A stretch of DNA of 64,000 bases from the NCBI GenBank assembly GCA_032871835.1, contig CM065297.1:42905098-42969097 (forward strand), written 5' to 3'. Below the pieces are notes generated by a model, which ran no database searches, was not told where the DNA came from, and saw only the letters and a program-made list of their open reading frames with translations. A program made the position numbers and the translations under genes. Below, piece after piece: positions 11,111-22,123 of the stretch. Source of the stretch: Dipteronia dyeriana. Taxonomy: Eukaryota > Streptophyta > Magnoliopsida > Sapindales > Sapindaceae. The number at the start of each line of letters is the position of its first letter. Position 1 is the stretch's first letter.

Positions 11111-11689
11111 TCGTGCTGCTCTTGAAGCTACACAGCCGAGTTGGCTTTTTAGATTCATGGGTCGACCTGCTACCTCTACCTATGAGCTTACGAAGGGCAG
11201 ACCTGGAGGCATGAGGGGATCCGTATAAACACGTCGAAGCCTAGTGGATCTGCTGGATAAGTGATATACAAGTGGCGAAGCGAATCTGTTGTAGAAACGC
11301 AGGAGAGGTGCAGTTCTACTGTATAGAAGCTCTCGATGTATCAGAATGGTTCAACTATAAAGGAGATCTTCAAGCGGGGAGCTACTGTATTGGAGCTCCA
11401 CGATTATCTTAGCAGGTTCTCTTCATAGGAGTAGCTTAATGAACTGGTTCCACCAGGAATCCCACGTACCAGATTTGCTCCACAATGAACGAAACTCGTT
11501 AAATGATAAAATGAGCAACACATGCGATGCATAGGCGATGTAGACAGGTATGGAGAAAAGACATCATATATAGTAAATGATATTCCATGAATAATGAATC
11601 TGTTACCTCCATAGTATAATGATACTCATGTTAAGACATAGAGGCTTTCAAAAGGGGTGTGAAAACTTCCCACAGACGGTGCTAGAAAG
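11111..11689 (+). repeat. LARD-1 3' interior with class-3 ~70-bp repeats
   Basis: Units containing CTACTGTAT-GAAGCTCTCGATGTAT occur at about 11310 and, more diverged, at 11380. Matching units lie in LARD-2 at about 56510-56710. The tail holds CTTCCCACAGACGGTGCTA (11666-11684), immediately before the 3' LTR. LARD-2 has the same motif at 56893-56911. No purine-rich tract is present, so this motif occupies the usual polypurine-tract position. Confidence 0.65.
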
Positions 11690-14090
11690 TGTTAACGGGA
11701 AATTTGTTTAGGATGAGAAATCCCCATTAACACCCTCGAGACCACTACCGCGAAAGTGGTGGCCGGGGTTGGTACCGTTGATACGTGACCTGATCTTGTA
11801 TGAATATGGTGGAGGATGAAATTATAGGTAGGAGACAAAACGTCCCGCCCGTCGGGCTTCGTGCTTATGTAGTAGATCTGGGGAGCTTGAGGTGACAAGC
11901 CATCCCGCCCGTTGGGCTTCATGGTAGGTAGGAGAAGAGTCATCCCACTTACCGGGCTTCGTAGTAGGTAGGAGAGGAGTTATCCTTTCCGTCGAGCTTT
12001 ATGGTAGGTAGGAAACGAGGGAGCTCAAAGTTTCTTTACTGGTATGAAGGGGTTGATCATGGTCCTGGTCTTGGTCCTGGTCCTGGGTCGGGGTCAGAGC
12101 CCATCATGATACCCAGAGCCTGGTTCTGGAGCCCGATTCCTTCCTTTAATTCCCCGATCTAGATAGCAAGTAAGAAGGGGGGCTTATCTAGCTCCAATTT
12201 CAGAGAGCTCGATTTCTGCCACAGAGATGATGCGGGAGAGCTCATCGACTTCCTTCAAGCTGGTCTGGGTGGTTTCTCCTCATCTTGATGTGCGACTTTG
12301 GCGTATAAATGAGAGGATAAGAGCGCTAGGTCCAGCGGGGTAGGAATCTAGCTTCGTTTCCTTAGGTCTTGGTTGTTGTTTCCCGATCTCATGTAAGAAA
12401 GATTAGAGAGCTAGGACCAATGAGGTCGGTTCCTAGCCCGCATATATACATGCGTAGCACAGTAGATAATAAGAAATACACAAGTCTTTTGTAGAGGGAG
12501 ATGGACTAACCAAGGGGGAAAAAGCATCACGAATGATCACATGCTGAAAAACCCCAAGGCAGTATCAGAAAATACCCTTCCTTATGTATATATCAGAGAA
12601 TGCTCCGAGGAGCTTACAAGAATGGTAAAGTAATACAACGTAGTTGCTCCGGAGAGCTTACAATGGTGGTCGAATATAGACCGATACCGGTATATTCTAG
12701 GTAAAGGTAATACAATACATTGATGATGTCAAGAGATCTTTAAACGAAGCATGTCTGTCTTCTATCATTGATCCGAGCCCTTTTTTGCCTTTTACAGGCA
12801 TATTTATAAATAGTGATTGCCTTGGCGTGCAAGTCCAGGATTCTTCAATCTTCCCTTCCTTCTTGAGTATGATTCTTCCTTTAATGTAGTTGATCGGATA
12901 GTGGCTAATATCTCGGAGGGGATGTGATTGTTTCCTCTTCGGACTCTTTCTTCCTTATTAGGCGGGATTTTCTGTTATAGTTGACCCCAAAGAATCGGAT
13001 ATGGATGATATCTTGGAGGTAAAGGCATTTGTTTCCTTTTAGGTTTCTTTCACTTATGGTGGCCATTAAAGAGTTAAATATTCTCTTATTAATGATGTTG
13101 ATCATGTCATTAACTGGGTTGACTGCCTCCATTAATGTGGTTGCCCTTATTAATGGTACTTTAAATGTCATGGAAGTCAATCCTCTCTTCCTACGTTGCC
13201 GAGAGAAGGGCTCTAGTTCTGCATGTTACTTTGGTGAGGTACTTCATAGAGATTACCTGTGGTGACATTTGATATTCTTTGAGGGAGAGGTACCCAAGGA
13301 TCCAGTACACTAGTGGGGTCCCCCGGGGACCTCTCGATTGTTACGTAGCTAGATGCTGGTCTTCCCATGGAGCTTGTGCTAACCATTTTAGGGGTGAAAT
13401 ATCCAATAGGGTTCCAACCTTGTAGCTGGGATCTTGGTTTAGCTACGCCGAGCTTTATCATGGAGCTTGACCTAAGTGTGCAGGCTTCCTAACGGGGTTG
13501 CGGGCTTGGCTAGCAGGCCCTGGTCAGGTGTTTGCCATAAACAGACGACCTTGGCTTGCTTCTGGAAGGGTGGAGAGGTACGCTCGAGTACTGCTCTTGC
13601 TACTTGATTTAACCATGCCAAGATCTACAAAGGATCTTGGCGCTTTTGGTGACGATGAGGCTTTACGGGCTTCTTCCTTTAACGCTCGAACAGGTTGAGA
13701 TTATAGCTCGACGAGGCAGGAGGGCCTTTGCAAGACTAGTTTGGCACCTTGAAGGTCTCCTAGTGAAAGTAGAGATAGTAGCAAGCTCTAGGAGAGTGTC
13801 ACGAGGTACCTTTATGTCAGGGGACCCAGGTTTCACGTCGACCTAGTTTCGGGCTTTATCCTAGTATAAGGAGCTTGACGCGGTCTCGTCGAGCATTATT
13901 TGGTAAGCCTGGACACGTGCGAGATGCACATATGGTATGGGCGGCCTCGCCTTGCTCCTTTAGGATCGCGTGGTAGCTCAACCTCGGGGACCTTGATACC
14001 CCATCATACAAGCCTGAATTTGGACCCTTGCGGGAAGGCTGGGAAGTGGGAAATTCTTCTTTGGTCCCTAGCCAAATTTTGCTATTAACA
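11690..14090 (+). repeat. LARD-1 3' LTR (complete, ~2.4 kb)
   Basis: It starts TGTTAACGGG and ends TATTAACA, followed by the probable target-site duplication AATAT. Within it, 11836-12010 holds 3-4 copies of a GGGCTTCGTGGTAGGTAGGAGA-type repeat unit; the 5' LTR has a different copy number there. A near-perfect palindrome built on GGTCCCC/GGGGACC lies at 13317-13331. A candidate TATA string, TTTATAAAT, is at about 12802. No coding sequence is present; open frames such as 12905-13180 and 13029-13265 are duplicated in the 5' LTR and have no domain. Confidence 0.85.
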
Positions 14091-14095
14091 AATAT

Positions 14096-14539
14096 AAAGG
14101 GAAGAAAATTATACTTACGTTTGGAGGCTCCTTCACTTTGTGATGTGCTCCTGTCTCAAACCCTCGATCTTCCTCGCTACCTCCCGAGACAGGTAACTAC
14201 ATGTGGGTAGGTCATGGTCTCAAGAACTTGAATGGAGGATGTAGAGAAAAAACCTTGAAGAAACTCTTTCTTCGATATCAGTGCACAACACTTGCACACA
14301 AAATATATTCTCTGTGCAACACTAATATGTTCTCTGTGCAAAACTTGCACTTTTCTCTCTTTTTCAACACATGCACACAAGCACTGATATATATATATAT
14401 ATATTTTTCTTAGTCAATGTTGTGTGTGTCTCTTTTTGATACACATTGTTTCACACTTGCAACCCTTCTTGTTCAAAGACTGATGCATGCGTGCTGACTT
14501 TCCTTTTTGTTTTATAGAATATATATATCAAATATATAT

Positions 14540-14542
<3 letters not shown>
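14096..14542. other. Right flank of LARD-1, older repeat
   Basis: Continuation of the sequence interrupted at 6589. A stretch near 14120-14240 (GGAGGCTCCTTC, CTACCTCCCGAGACAGGTA) has the flavour of a plant LTR on the minus strand, but I cannot assign the family. Short imperfect repeats of TGCAACAC/TGCACAAC lie at 14280-14380. Confidence 0.4.

Positions 14543-14602
<60 letters not shown>
14543..14602. repeat. (AT)n-(GT)n microsatellite
   Basis: An alternating AT run from 14543 to 14586 passes directly into alternating GT from 14587 to 14602. A shorter (AT)n tract lies at about 14385-14404. Confidence 0.95.
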
Positions 14603-14759
14603 ATCCTTTTTAATAGATATCTTGTTTTGGTCATTTTTAAAAAAAAATATATCAGATATTGTTATACATATATTTTATAAAAAGTACACGTCTTTGACAG
14701 ATAAGGCAGCCAGCCAAAAAGATTGCCAGATAAGCATCCAATCTTGCAACTGAAGAACA

Positions 14760-16272
14760 CCAACTGTGAAATCACCAAGGCACAAGAACACGAGTAAAAC
14801 TGAATACGAATATTCGGCACATTTAAATTTACTCAGGATAACACGAGAAGCCCGAAGAAGGGACCTAGAATCGCACTCCAATACAGAAATATCATTATTC
14901 TATTCCCCCATATCAGAGAAGGAAAAAACTTAAAAGCTTTCATAAGGATAAACATCAAACAAGAAACAAGTCCAAATTAAGCAATAACTCTACTATTCTA
15001 GAAGATTGCACACAAATTAGGAAATAAGTCCTAAATATACTGTGTAACTAGATCCCATGTAGATTCAGTATCAATCCACAAGATCTCAGAAACTGGAAAG
15101 AAAACAAAGACGACTTCAACAAGCAACCAGTTCCAATCAAACACTATCACCTTACCTAATATGTAACAAGGATTAGGGTTCTATCAACATTTAAATAAAC
15201 CCATAATCTCACTGTATAGGAAGGGCAGGATATATAGAACAAGAGGAATAGAAAATAATCACTGAAAAATAGAGGCAAGAGAGATCGAGTGGTGTAATTC
15301 TTTATTTAATAGAGGATTTGGCTTGGTTGTGCTTACAACCACCCATGGGTGTTCATCCGGTCACCGAAGTTTTACCACGTATATTCGTGTCATAAACATA
15401 TCAATTGCATTCTCTTTCTCTTTCTCCTTTTAATACGTCAAAATCGAACCAAGCACTGTTGACTTTCTTACTCATCAAGAAATTGACGTCAACATATATA
15501 TATTTCTTCTTTTGAAAACCTTATGATATCTTTTTATTTAAAACAAAATCCTTAATTTATTTATATTAAAAGATACCATATATTTTGAATTTAAACTATT
15601 CAAATTCAAAATTTAAATATTTATTTTAATAAAATAAAATAATCACATTATCTTATTTTATTCAAAAACAAATATCAACAAACGTCCTCCATTTGGTGAT
15701 TAATAACATAATAAAATAATCTCATTATTTAATTTATTTAATCATCATTATTCATTAATTAAATAGTCTCACTATTCAATTTATTTGCCGAATAAATATG
15801 TGTCATTTTCGTAACACAATTTATTGGACAATTCAATTAATTAACCGTGACCATTATCACCTAAATCGATCGGGCTAGCAAGGGGACCTAATGGACCCAT
15901 AGTATTTTGAGGTCTAATATTCCTTGATATCATTAATCGAACTCTTTAATTAATATTCCTTAATTATTAACTCTAGTGTTATTACACTAAAAACCCAAAG
16001 CTGCACTCTCTCAACTTCAGACGCTTTTACACAGACCGATACAACTCGGTGTCCATCGATATAACTATTACTTATGGTGTGATCCTCCACAATAGTTCAT
16101 AATTAGAGCTGGGTCATAATGTCCATTTTACCACTCTAATTACATATAACCTTTAAGTACCATTGATTCTCTAATGGACAATAAATCCTATTTCCTTACG
16201 AAATTAGGAGAGCACTCATAATCGAACCAAGCACTATTGACTTTCTTACCCATCAAGAAATTGACGTCAACA
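14760..16272 (+). mobile_element. 5' LTR of gypsy-type element, family T (copy 2)
   Basis: It aligns with 4760-5600 on the opposite strand and with 51872-52415 on the same strand. It includes a candidate TATA box (TATATAG, 15231-15237), then ACCACCCATGG and GTTTTACCACGTATATTCGTGT (about 15340-15390), then an end reading TTGACGTCAACA at 16272. Directly after comes CGGTGCTACAAGGAGG, which sits where a primer-binding site would be and resembles leaders of Tat-like gypsy elements. A foreign 0.73-kb piece (15493-16221) interrupts the LTR. The left edge is approximate. Confidence 0.6.
15493..16221 (-). mobile_element. LTR-like insertion inside the T LTR
   Basis: This AT-rich segment is flanked by two near-identical ~50-bp copies of the host LTR end (15440-15492 and 16222-16272, about 2 differences). 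Read on the minus strand it resembles a plant copia LTR: GAACTATTGTGGAGGATCAC, then GGACACCGAGTTGTATCGG and a later AT-rich part. No coding sequence. Ordinary integration gives a 5-bp duplication, so a 50-bp duplicated flank is unusual. It may come from repair-associated duplication or from insertion into one of two adjoining LTR ends. Confidence 0.5.
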
Positions 16273-16289
16273 ACCGGTGCTACAAGGAG

Positions 16290-16985
16290 GGGTTGAACCT
16301 CCGATCTATTTAAACGATGTTTGGTGATGGAAGTAAAGACGGTTCAAGAGACATACGAAAATCGCCAGATAATGCTCACCAAGGATAGACCACTCAGGAT
16401 CCCACAACCATCGTTGGGAACCAACCGGTATCCCTGGCTGGCATTCAACAAGTCCCTCTGACCAGCAAAGACATAACGCGTTGTTTCAAGGATGCATTGC
16501 AACAGTGATTAATAGATGTAGCGAATGAAGGAATAGATTTGTTGACCATAAGAGATACGAATCCTCTAAACCAAGCATCCCTACAAAATCAATCACCTCT
16601 CAAGCATCGATTGGTAATAGTTGGGCCAGAACCAGATGCACTAGTAGCCGTTAGAAATTTAGATCCTACAAATCAGATTAGGGGTGCATCCCATAACCAG
16701 AACAAGGATCTTGAGATGCCCGCAGAACGGCCTTGCCAAAATCGAAGCCACGATCAAGCAGGGCATGATAGGTACCTCAAGTATGATCGACGAAGGGATC
16801 GATCATCATCATCAGAAGAAAGTGACCGTCATCATCATAAACGCCACCGTGGAATAATACGCTTACAAGGGTTAGCTTGAGAGACTCGGAGGCAGGATGA
16901 AGAAGAGCTGGAGACAGGTATGACCGTCACTCGACAGCTCAACCATCGGAGAGAGCTAGTGGGTGATAGAGATATTATGATACGG
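16290..16985 (+). pseudogene. Ty3/gypsy gag N-terminal remnant
   Basis: Gag forms the retrotransposon particle. The region after the T LTR gives a plus-strand open stretch at 16539-16880, rich in Arg, Asp and Ser, with RRRDRSSSSEES followed by DRHHHKRHR. Basic, serine-rich stretches like this are common before the capsid domain in Tat/Athila-like gag proteins. Upstream, the same frame is broken by stops near 16385 and 16505. No capsid domain or zinc knuckle survives, because sequence at about 16990 switches abruptly to copia pol. The family call rests on composition and position, so it is tentative. Confidence 0.5.
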
Positions 16986-16989
16986 CGGT

Positions 16990-19709
16990 TTATTTTATTT
17001 GCACGAAAATATCTTTCACTTGTTAGACACGGAATCAACGGAACCTAATCATAGAAGAGTAAAATTATCAAAAGATAAAACCTACCTATGGCATTTATGG
17101 CTAGGTCATATTAGCTTTAATAGGATTAAAAGATTTGTATGTGACGGACCTCTAAGTGACTTAAAGGTTGATGATCTACCAACTTGTGAATCTTGTTTGG
17201 AAGGTAAAATGACAAAAAGGTCATTTACGACCAAAGGCGCAAGAGACATTGAATGTTTAGGATTGATACACATTGATGTGTGTGGACCTATAAGCATTCA
17301 GGCTAGAGGTGGATTTGAGTACTTCATCGTGATCACTCAAGATTTGGCTATGTGTATCTCATGAGACATAAGTCGGATACTTTTGATATGTTCAAAGCAT
17401 TTAAAACTGGAGTAGAAAATTAGCTTGAGAAACGTATAAAAATCTTGAGGTCTGATCGTGGTGGAGAATATCTATTTGGTGAGTTTCAGCAATATCTTAT
17501 TGATAATGGGATAATTTCTCAGTTTTTTGCACCAGGCACACCTCAACAAAATAGGGTGGCAGAAAGGAGAAATAGAACTCTTTTGGATATGGTCTGGTCT
17601 ATGTTGAGTTATTCAACGCTCCCTAATTCTTTTTGGGGATATGCTTTACAAGCTGCAATGTACATTCTGAACGATGTACCATCTAAGTCAGTTCCTAAAA
17701 CACCGCATGAGTTGTGGACTGAGCGAAAGCCTAGTTTACAACACTTAAGGATATTTGGATGTCCTGCACAAGTGTTAAAAGGAAAGACAGAAAAGATGGA
17801 GTCCCATTCAGAAACATGCATATTTGTAGTGTATCCAAAAGGAACAAAAGGATATTATTTTTATAGTTCTTCAGATCTTAAAGCATTTGTTTCGACAAAT
17901 GCTAAATTTCTGGAAAATGACTATATGAATAATTTTGTGCCTAAAAGTAGAATTGTCCTGAATGAGCTTTAAGGAGATTCAATTCCACAAGAGGTTTTGC
18001 AACCAAACCCAATTGTAAGTTCCGTACCAACATAAGATCAACAATCTACCAAACCTCGTCGTAGTGGGAGAGTTATTAGACAACCTAAGAGATACATCAG
18101 TCTTAGAGAATCTATGGAGAACCTTCAGGACGACGATGATCCCTTTACGTATAAGGAAGCAATGGAATATGTTGATTGTCATCATTGGCAAAAGGCAATA
18201 CAATCCAAAAATGAATCTATGTTCAAAAACAAAGTCTGGTCTCTTGTAGACTTGCCTAAATGGATAAAACCCTTCGGGTGCAAGTGGGTATACAAGAGGA
18301 AAAGTGGAATGGATGGAAATGTGGAAAACTTTAAAGCTAGATTGGTAGCCAAAGGTTATACACAAAAGGAAGGTATCGATTATGAAGAAACCTTCTCTCA
18401 TGTGGCCATGCTTAAATCCATTAGGATACTCTTATCCATTGCGGCATCTCAAGACCTAGAGATTTGGTAAATGGACGTCAAGACAACTTTTCTTAAATGA
18501 AGTCTTGATGAAAGCATCTGCATGATGCAACCAGAAGGATTCATTAAGAGGAAAGGGTATGCAAGTTGCAAAGATCCATATAAGGATTGAAGCAAGCATC
18601 CATATCCTGGAACATAAGGTTTGATCAAGCCGTGAAAAGTTTTGGATTTATTCAAAACCTGGATGAACCTTGTGTATACAAATGATTAAAGGCGATAAGT
18701 TAGTTTTCCTAATTCTTTACGTTGATGATATACTACTCATCGAAAATGATGTAGGTGTATTGATATCAATAAAAGAATGGTTAGCAAAATAATTTGATAT
18801 GAAGGTCTTAGGAGAAGCAAGTTATATTCTTGGTATCCAAGTCTTAAGGGATGGAAAGAATAGAACTATTGCATTATCCCAAGCTTCATACATACATAAA
18901 ATCTTGTCTAGGTTTTCCATGCAAGATTCCAAGAAATGTATATTACCTTTCAAACATGGAAACAAACTTTCTAAGGAACAAGTTCCTAAGAATAAGCATG
19001 AAAAGCAATTCTTGAGTAGGGTTCCATATGCATCGGCAGTTGGAAGTCTCATGTATGCAATGCAATGCTCTGCACTAGACCAGATATTTGTTTTACAGTG
19101 GGCATAGTTAGCAGGTTTCAATCGAAACCTGATCCTGATCACTCGACGACAGTCAAGCATAATTTCAAGTATCTTAGGAGAACGAGAGATTATATGCTTG
19201 TATAATCTGAAGGGGATTTAATTCTCATTAAGTATACATATTCTGATTTCCAGTCAGATTCTGACTCCAGGAGATTAACATCAGGATCTGTGTTTACTTT
19301 TGGATGAAGGGCAGTCACATGCAGGAGTATCAAGCAATCTTGTATTGTCGACTCCACCATGGAAGCCGAGTTTGCTGCCGCATGCGAGGCTGCTAAAGAG
19401 GCTGTCTGGTACCGCCAATTCTTGATTGACTTGGAAGTGGTTCCTGATGTGAATAAGCAGATCACTATCTATTGTGAAAATAGGGGAACAGTGGCTAATT
19501 CAAGAGAACCAAGAAGTCATAAGAGAGGGAAACACATTGAAAGAAAGTATCACCTTCTAAGGGAAATTGGGCATAAAGGTGACGTGAAGATTACCAAGAT
19601 CACGTCAGCAGAATATCTAGCAGATCCCTTTACAAAGGTTCTTCCACCAAAGAGTTTTGATAGGCATCTAGAGAACATGGGGATGAGAGATATGACACAT
19701 TTGCTATAG
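16990..19709 (+). pseudogene. Copia element A pol (integrase, RT, RNase H), broken
   Basis: This is the Ty1/copia polyprotein region, Angela/Tork-like in sequence. In order: pre-integrase zinc region (LWHLWLGHISFNRI, then CESCLEGKMTK; about 17085-17220); integrase core (HIDVCGP near 17270, RSDRGGEY at 17448, [12 protein letters not shown] near 17545, normal D-x35-E spacing); RT (GCKWVYKRK near 18280, YVDD at 18718-18729); RNase H (EAEFAAACEAAKEAVW near 19362, LADPFTKVLPP near 19618). A deletion of about 10 bases near 17330 shifts the frame; stops follow at 17421, 17970, 18469, 18499 and later. The last frame ends at 19709, just before the polypurine tract. Gag and protease are absent: the element is cut at about 16990 against gypsy sequence. 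Confidence 0.9.
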
Positions 19710-19723
19710 AGCAAGTGGGAGAT
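19709..19723 (+). other. Polypurine tract of copia A
   Basis: The purine-rich GAGCAAGTGGGAGA string directly precedes TGTTGGGATTATG, the 3' LTR start. The same tract precedes the LTRs at 39130 and 48509. It primes plus-strand DNA synthesis in LTR elements. Confidence 0.8.
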
Positions 19724-20350
19724 TGTTGGGATTATGCTCGATAGCAAGAGTGTAATAATGTGTTTGACAACATATTAATAAAGTGATTTCTAGTTTAACA
19801 AATCTTATAGCATTTATAGTTTAATTATTATAATTGTCAAAAGTAAATAATCATTAGGTCAAAAGACTATGAAAAAAGAAGAATTGTTCATACGTCTAGA
19901 TATGTATGAGGTAGACACAATTCCTTAGTTTGTCTTGAATAATATTCATAACTTAAGATAAAAGGTTGGGCGCATTTATCTTGTTATTGCTAGCATTTGA
20001 GTGGGATCAAATGTGTTATGATGAGTCTAAAATCATCAAAGTGCAGTGTCTTTAGGCAAGAGAATCTAGTGCACTAGGTGCATTGAATAGAATCATAATG
20101 AAATACTTTATCTAGAACCGTCAATGGATAAAAAATTTCATTTGAAGACAATCGGTGAGTCTATCTCAATCATGAGATAAATGATGGACTTATGGTTACA
20201 AGTGTTATCATTTGAGCTATCAATGAGTACGATTATACAACATAGTCTATCCTTGATAGTTTGGTGGTATTTATTTGTTAATCGATAGAGGGCTTCATTT
20301 ATAGATATGGACATCGTGGCTCCATTTATGTAATGAGAGTAGAATACCAT
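19724..20350 (+). repeat. Copia A 3' LTR, left part
   Basis: Begins TGTTGGGATTATGCTCG and is collinear with the first ~630 bp of the copia LTRs at 29944, 39130, 41677, 44155 and 48509. It is interrupted at 20350 by the LTR of gypsy element G, whose TG starts at 20351. Host bases ACCAT (20346-20350) are the candidate left target site. Confidence 0.85.
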
Positions 20351-20524
20351 TGTAAGGTCCATGTCATTTAGGCCCAATAAAGGCCCAATTTAAAAAAAAA
20401 AATTGGATAGACGTGAAATGAAAAGCCATCAGGTGAGTAAGCATTGGTGGTCTGCATGGTTGACAGGCAGTTGTGAGCTTAGTTAACTAACTCATAACTT
20501 CAGCTGTGTCTTTCCATAAGTACA

Positions 20525-20531
20525 TATATAA
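20525..20531 (+). promoter_or_regulatory. Candidate TATA box of G LTR
   Basis: TATATAA within CATATATAAGAGG, about 175 bp from the LTR start. Only one copy of this LTR is in the window, so conservation cannot be checked. Confidence 0.4.
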
Positions 20532-21497
20532 GAGGATAAATATTGAGAGCTAGAAAGCAGTAGAATCGAGTAGAAGAAAGGAAAGAGAAGGAAGAGAAAA
20601 GAAGAGAAGTTAGTGGAGCTCTCGTGATATTATAGATTTCAGTTGATTCTTCTTTGATTTCCAGCTTCTAATTAGATTTTGTGATTGTTAGGGAAATAAG
20701 ATGAAGTAGGGGAAACTAGCATACTTGGTCCGAATTAAACTTGAAGGATAAGTTGTGAGTGAATTAAGTTTCAGTTTTGTTTTGAACTCAAAAGTTTCCA
20801 GTTTTATGCTTAAGATTAATTGCCTGCAAATCATTCAAGCAATTTATTTCTTTTTATGATTGATGGTGATTATACAGAAAACTGAAAGTATGTTTTATGC
20901 TTATATTAGCTTTCAGAATATCAGTTATATTATTTTTATGAATTATCAAGAAGAGATTATGATTTTTACAAAAGCACCAGGTCTGTACCCTTCTCCAGTT
21001 ATGATTTTTGTTGGCTTTTGGGGCCGTTCTACACATGTGCATATCAGATGAGTCGCTCTGCATGTGTATGACCAGAGAAAGAGTATTGAGTCGCTTTGCA
21101 CATGTATGACCAGAAGTTATTCTCTACTCTGCGTTTGCACGAAGAAATTCAGCTTATGTGTTGAAGATATCCCTAGGTACTAATTTGGTGAAGATTAAGA
21201 TTTTATAACTATTCATACTCTTGTTCAGAAAAGAAATGCATTCAGTTTATTAAGTACAAAAGTAGATATATTATCTTTTACTATGTATTACTAGATGCAT
21301 ATTGAAAAGTTGTTCAGAAATGTTTTTAAAACTTTCCATTCACTCACTGGGCGTTAGCGCTCATCATTTTTCTTTAAAAATCTTTCTACGTAGCTGCTCG
21401 GTTGTGTGGACTCAGAAGTTTTAAGGTGGGCCACTCGATGACATCATGAAGCATAAAAGTCATGCCTTTTTTAATTTTCATGTACATATTTAGAAAT

Positions 21498-21760
21498 GTG
21501 AGGTCGGCATGGTCGGGATGGTAAGCATGGTCGGGATGGTAGGCGTGGTCGGCGTGGTGGGCATGGTCGGTATGGTCAGAACATGGTCGGATTTCTACTC
21601 GGCAAGTTCGACCTACTCGGCCTACTCGGCCCACTCGGCCCACTCGGCCCACTCGGCCCACTCGGCCTATTTGACCTACCCGGCCGTGGTCGGTTTCTTA
21701 CTCGGCCGTGGTCGGTTTCTTACTCGGCCATGGTCGGTTTCTTACTCGGCCTGTTCGGTT
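21498..21760 (+). repeat. CGG-rich tandem repeats in the G LTR
   Basis: Three arrays are adjacent: ~17-18-bp units of GGTCGG(C/G)ATGG type (21501-21590); 10-bp units of CACTCGGCCC type (21600-21668); and a 22-bp unit beginning GTGGTCGGTTTCTTACTCGG, three times (21687-21752). GTCGGC or GTCGGT, the complement of the DRE/CRT core RCCGAC, occurs at 21503, 21548, 21566, 21689, 21711 and 21733. Long open frames here on both strands are simple peptide repeats produced by the DNA repeats, not genes. Confidence 0.85.
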
Positions 21761-22024
21761 TTCTGATCGGGATTTTGACTGGTCAGTTTTGGTCTGATCG
21801 GTCATTTTTTTGACAACTTTTTGTAATAAACAAAAATGTCAATAAAGAACTTTCAGTTATGTACATTTTGTACTCCAATACTTTCCTTGTATTCTTTTTA
21901 TGTTTAAAAGCAAGTATTTTTTATGGAAATTTCAGTTGAAATTTCTTTTATCTTGCTAGTAAAAGTACAGCCCATAGGGTCTCCCTCGTACTTAAAAGAG
22001 GAGTCGGGGTTGGTCCTGTCAACT

Positions 22025-22035
22025 TGGTATCAGAG
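22025..22035 (+). other. Primer-binding site of gypsy G
   Basis: TGGTATCAGAG matches the complement of the initiator tRNA-Met 3' end and lies just after the LTR's CA. Confidence 0.85.
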
Positions 22036-22123
22036 GCATGGTTTATAATTCCTTAGACCACAAAATAATTGTTTGCCTTTAGTTTCATGCATTTAAGCAT
22101 AACTTTGATTTTGTAACAGCATC

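Larger units (their letters stand above)
6590..14090 (+). mobile_element. LARD-1: large non-coding LTR retrotransposon
   Basis: Two long direct repeats, 6590-8848 and 11690-14090, flank a 2.8-kb interior. Both begin TGTTAACGGG; the right one ends TATTAACA, so the termini TGTTA...TAACA are inverted repeats. Flanks GATAT (6585-6589) and AATAT (14091-14095) look like a 5-bp target-site duplication with one mismatch. The interior has no gag, protease, RT, RNase H or integrase frame. It is made of tandem-repeat classes shared with LARD-2 at 52416-58014. Such non-autonomous elements are called LARDs and must borrow proteins from a coding relative. Orientation is taken from the TG start and from the conserved CCCACAGACGG motif just before the 3' LTR. 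Confidence 0.85.
20351..22021 (+). repeat. 5' LTR of gypsy G
   Basis: It starts TGTAAGGTCC and ends GGTCCTGTCA, followed two bases later by the primer-binding site. A candidate TATA box (TATATAA) is at 20525-20531. The 21498-21760 portion is GC-richer and made of three short tandem repeats containing six DRE/CRT core hexamers. The distance from the TATA box to the LTR end would give an unusually long R/U5 of about 1.45 kb, so the true promoter could lie elsewhere. Confidence 0.8.

Noticed and set aside
7794..13265. Pairs of frames at 7794-8060/12905-13180 and 7918-8154/13029-13265
   Set aside because: They are the same segment of the two LARD-1 LTRs. LTR duplication explains the pairing, and no domain is seen.
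14487..14753. Frame with a long YIYIYI-type stretch
   Set aside because: It is the translation of the (AT)n-(GT)n microsatellite.
16272..16310. tRNA-like string with GGTTGAACC after the T LTR
   Set aside because: There is no acceptor stem or anticodon arm. Its position directly after an LTR end fits a retroelement leader better.
16539..16880. The 113-codon Arg/Ser-rich frame as a host SR-like splicing protein
   Set aside because: It has no RNA-recognition motif and follows an LTR plus primer-site-like leader, with stops upstream in the same frame. A gypsy gag remnant is simpler.
21386..21813. Repetitive peptides (VGMVG-like, AHSAHSA-like, GRVGR-like) in the G LTR
   Set aside because: All come from short DNA tandem repeats in an LTR, on both strands and in several frames.
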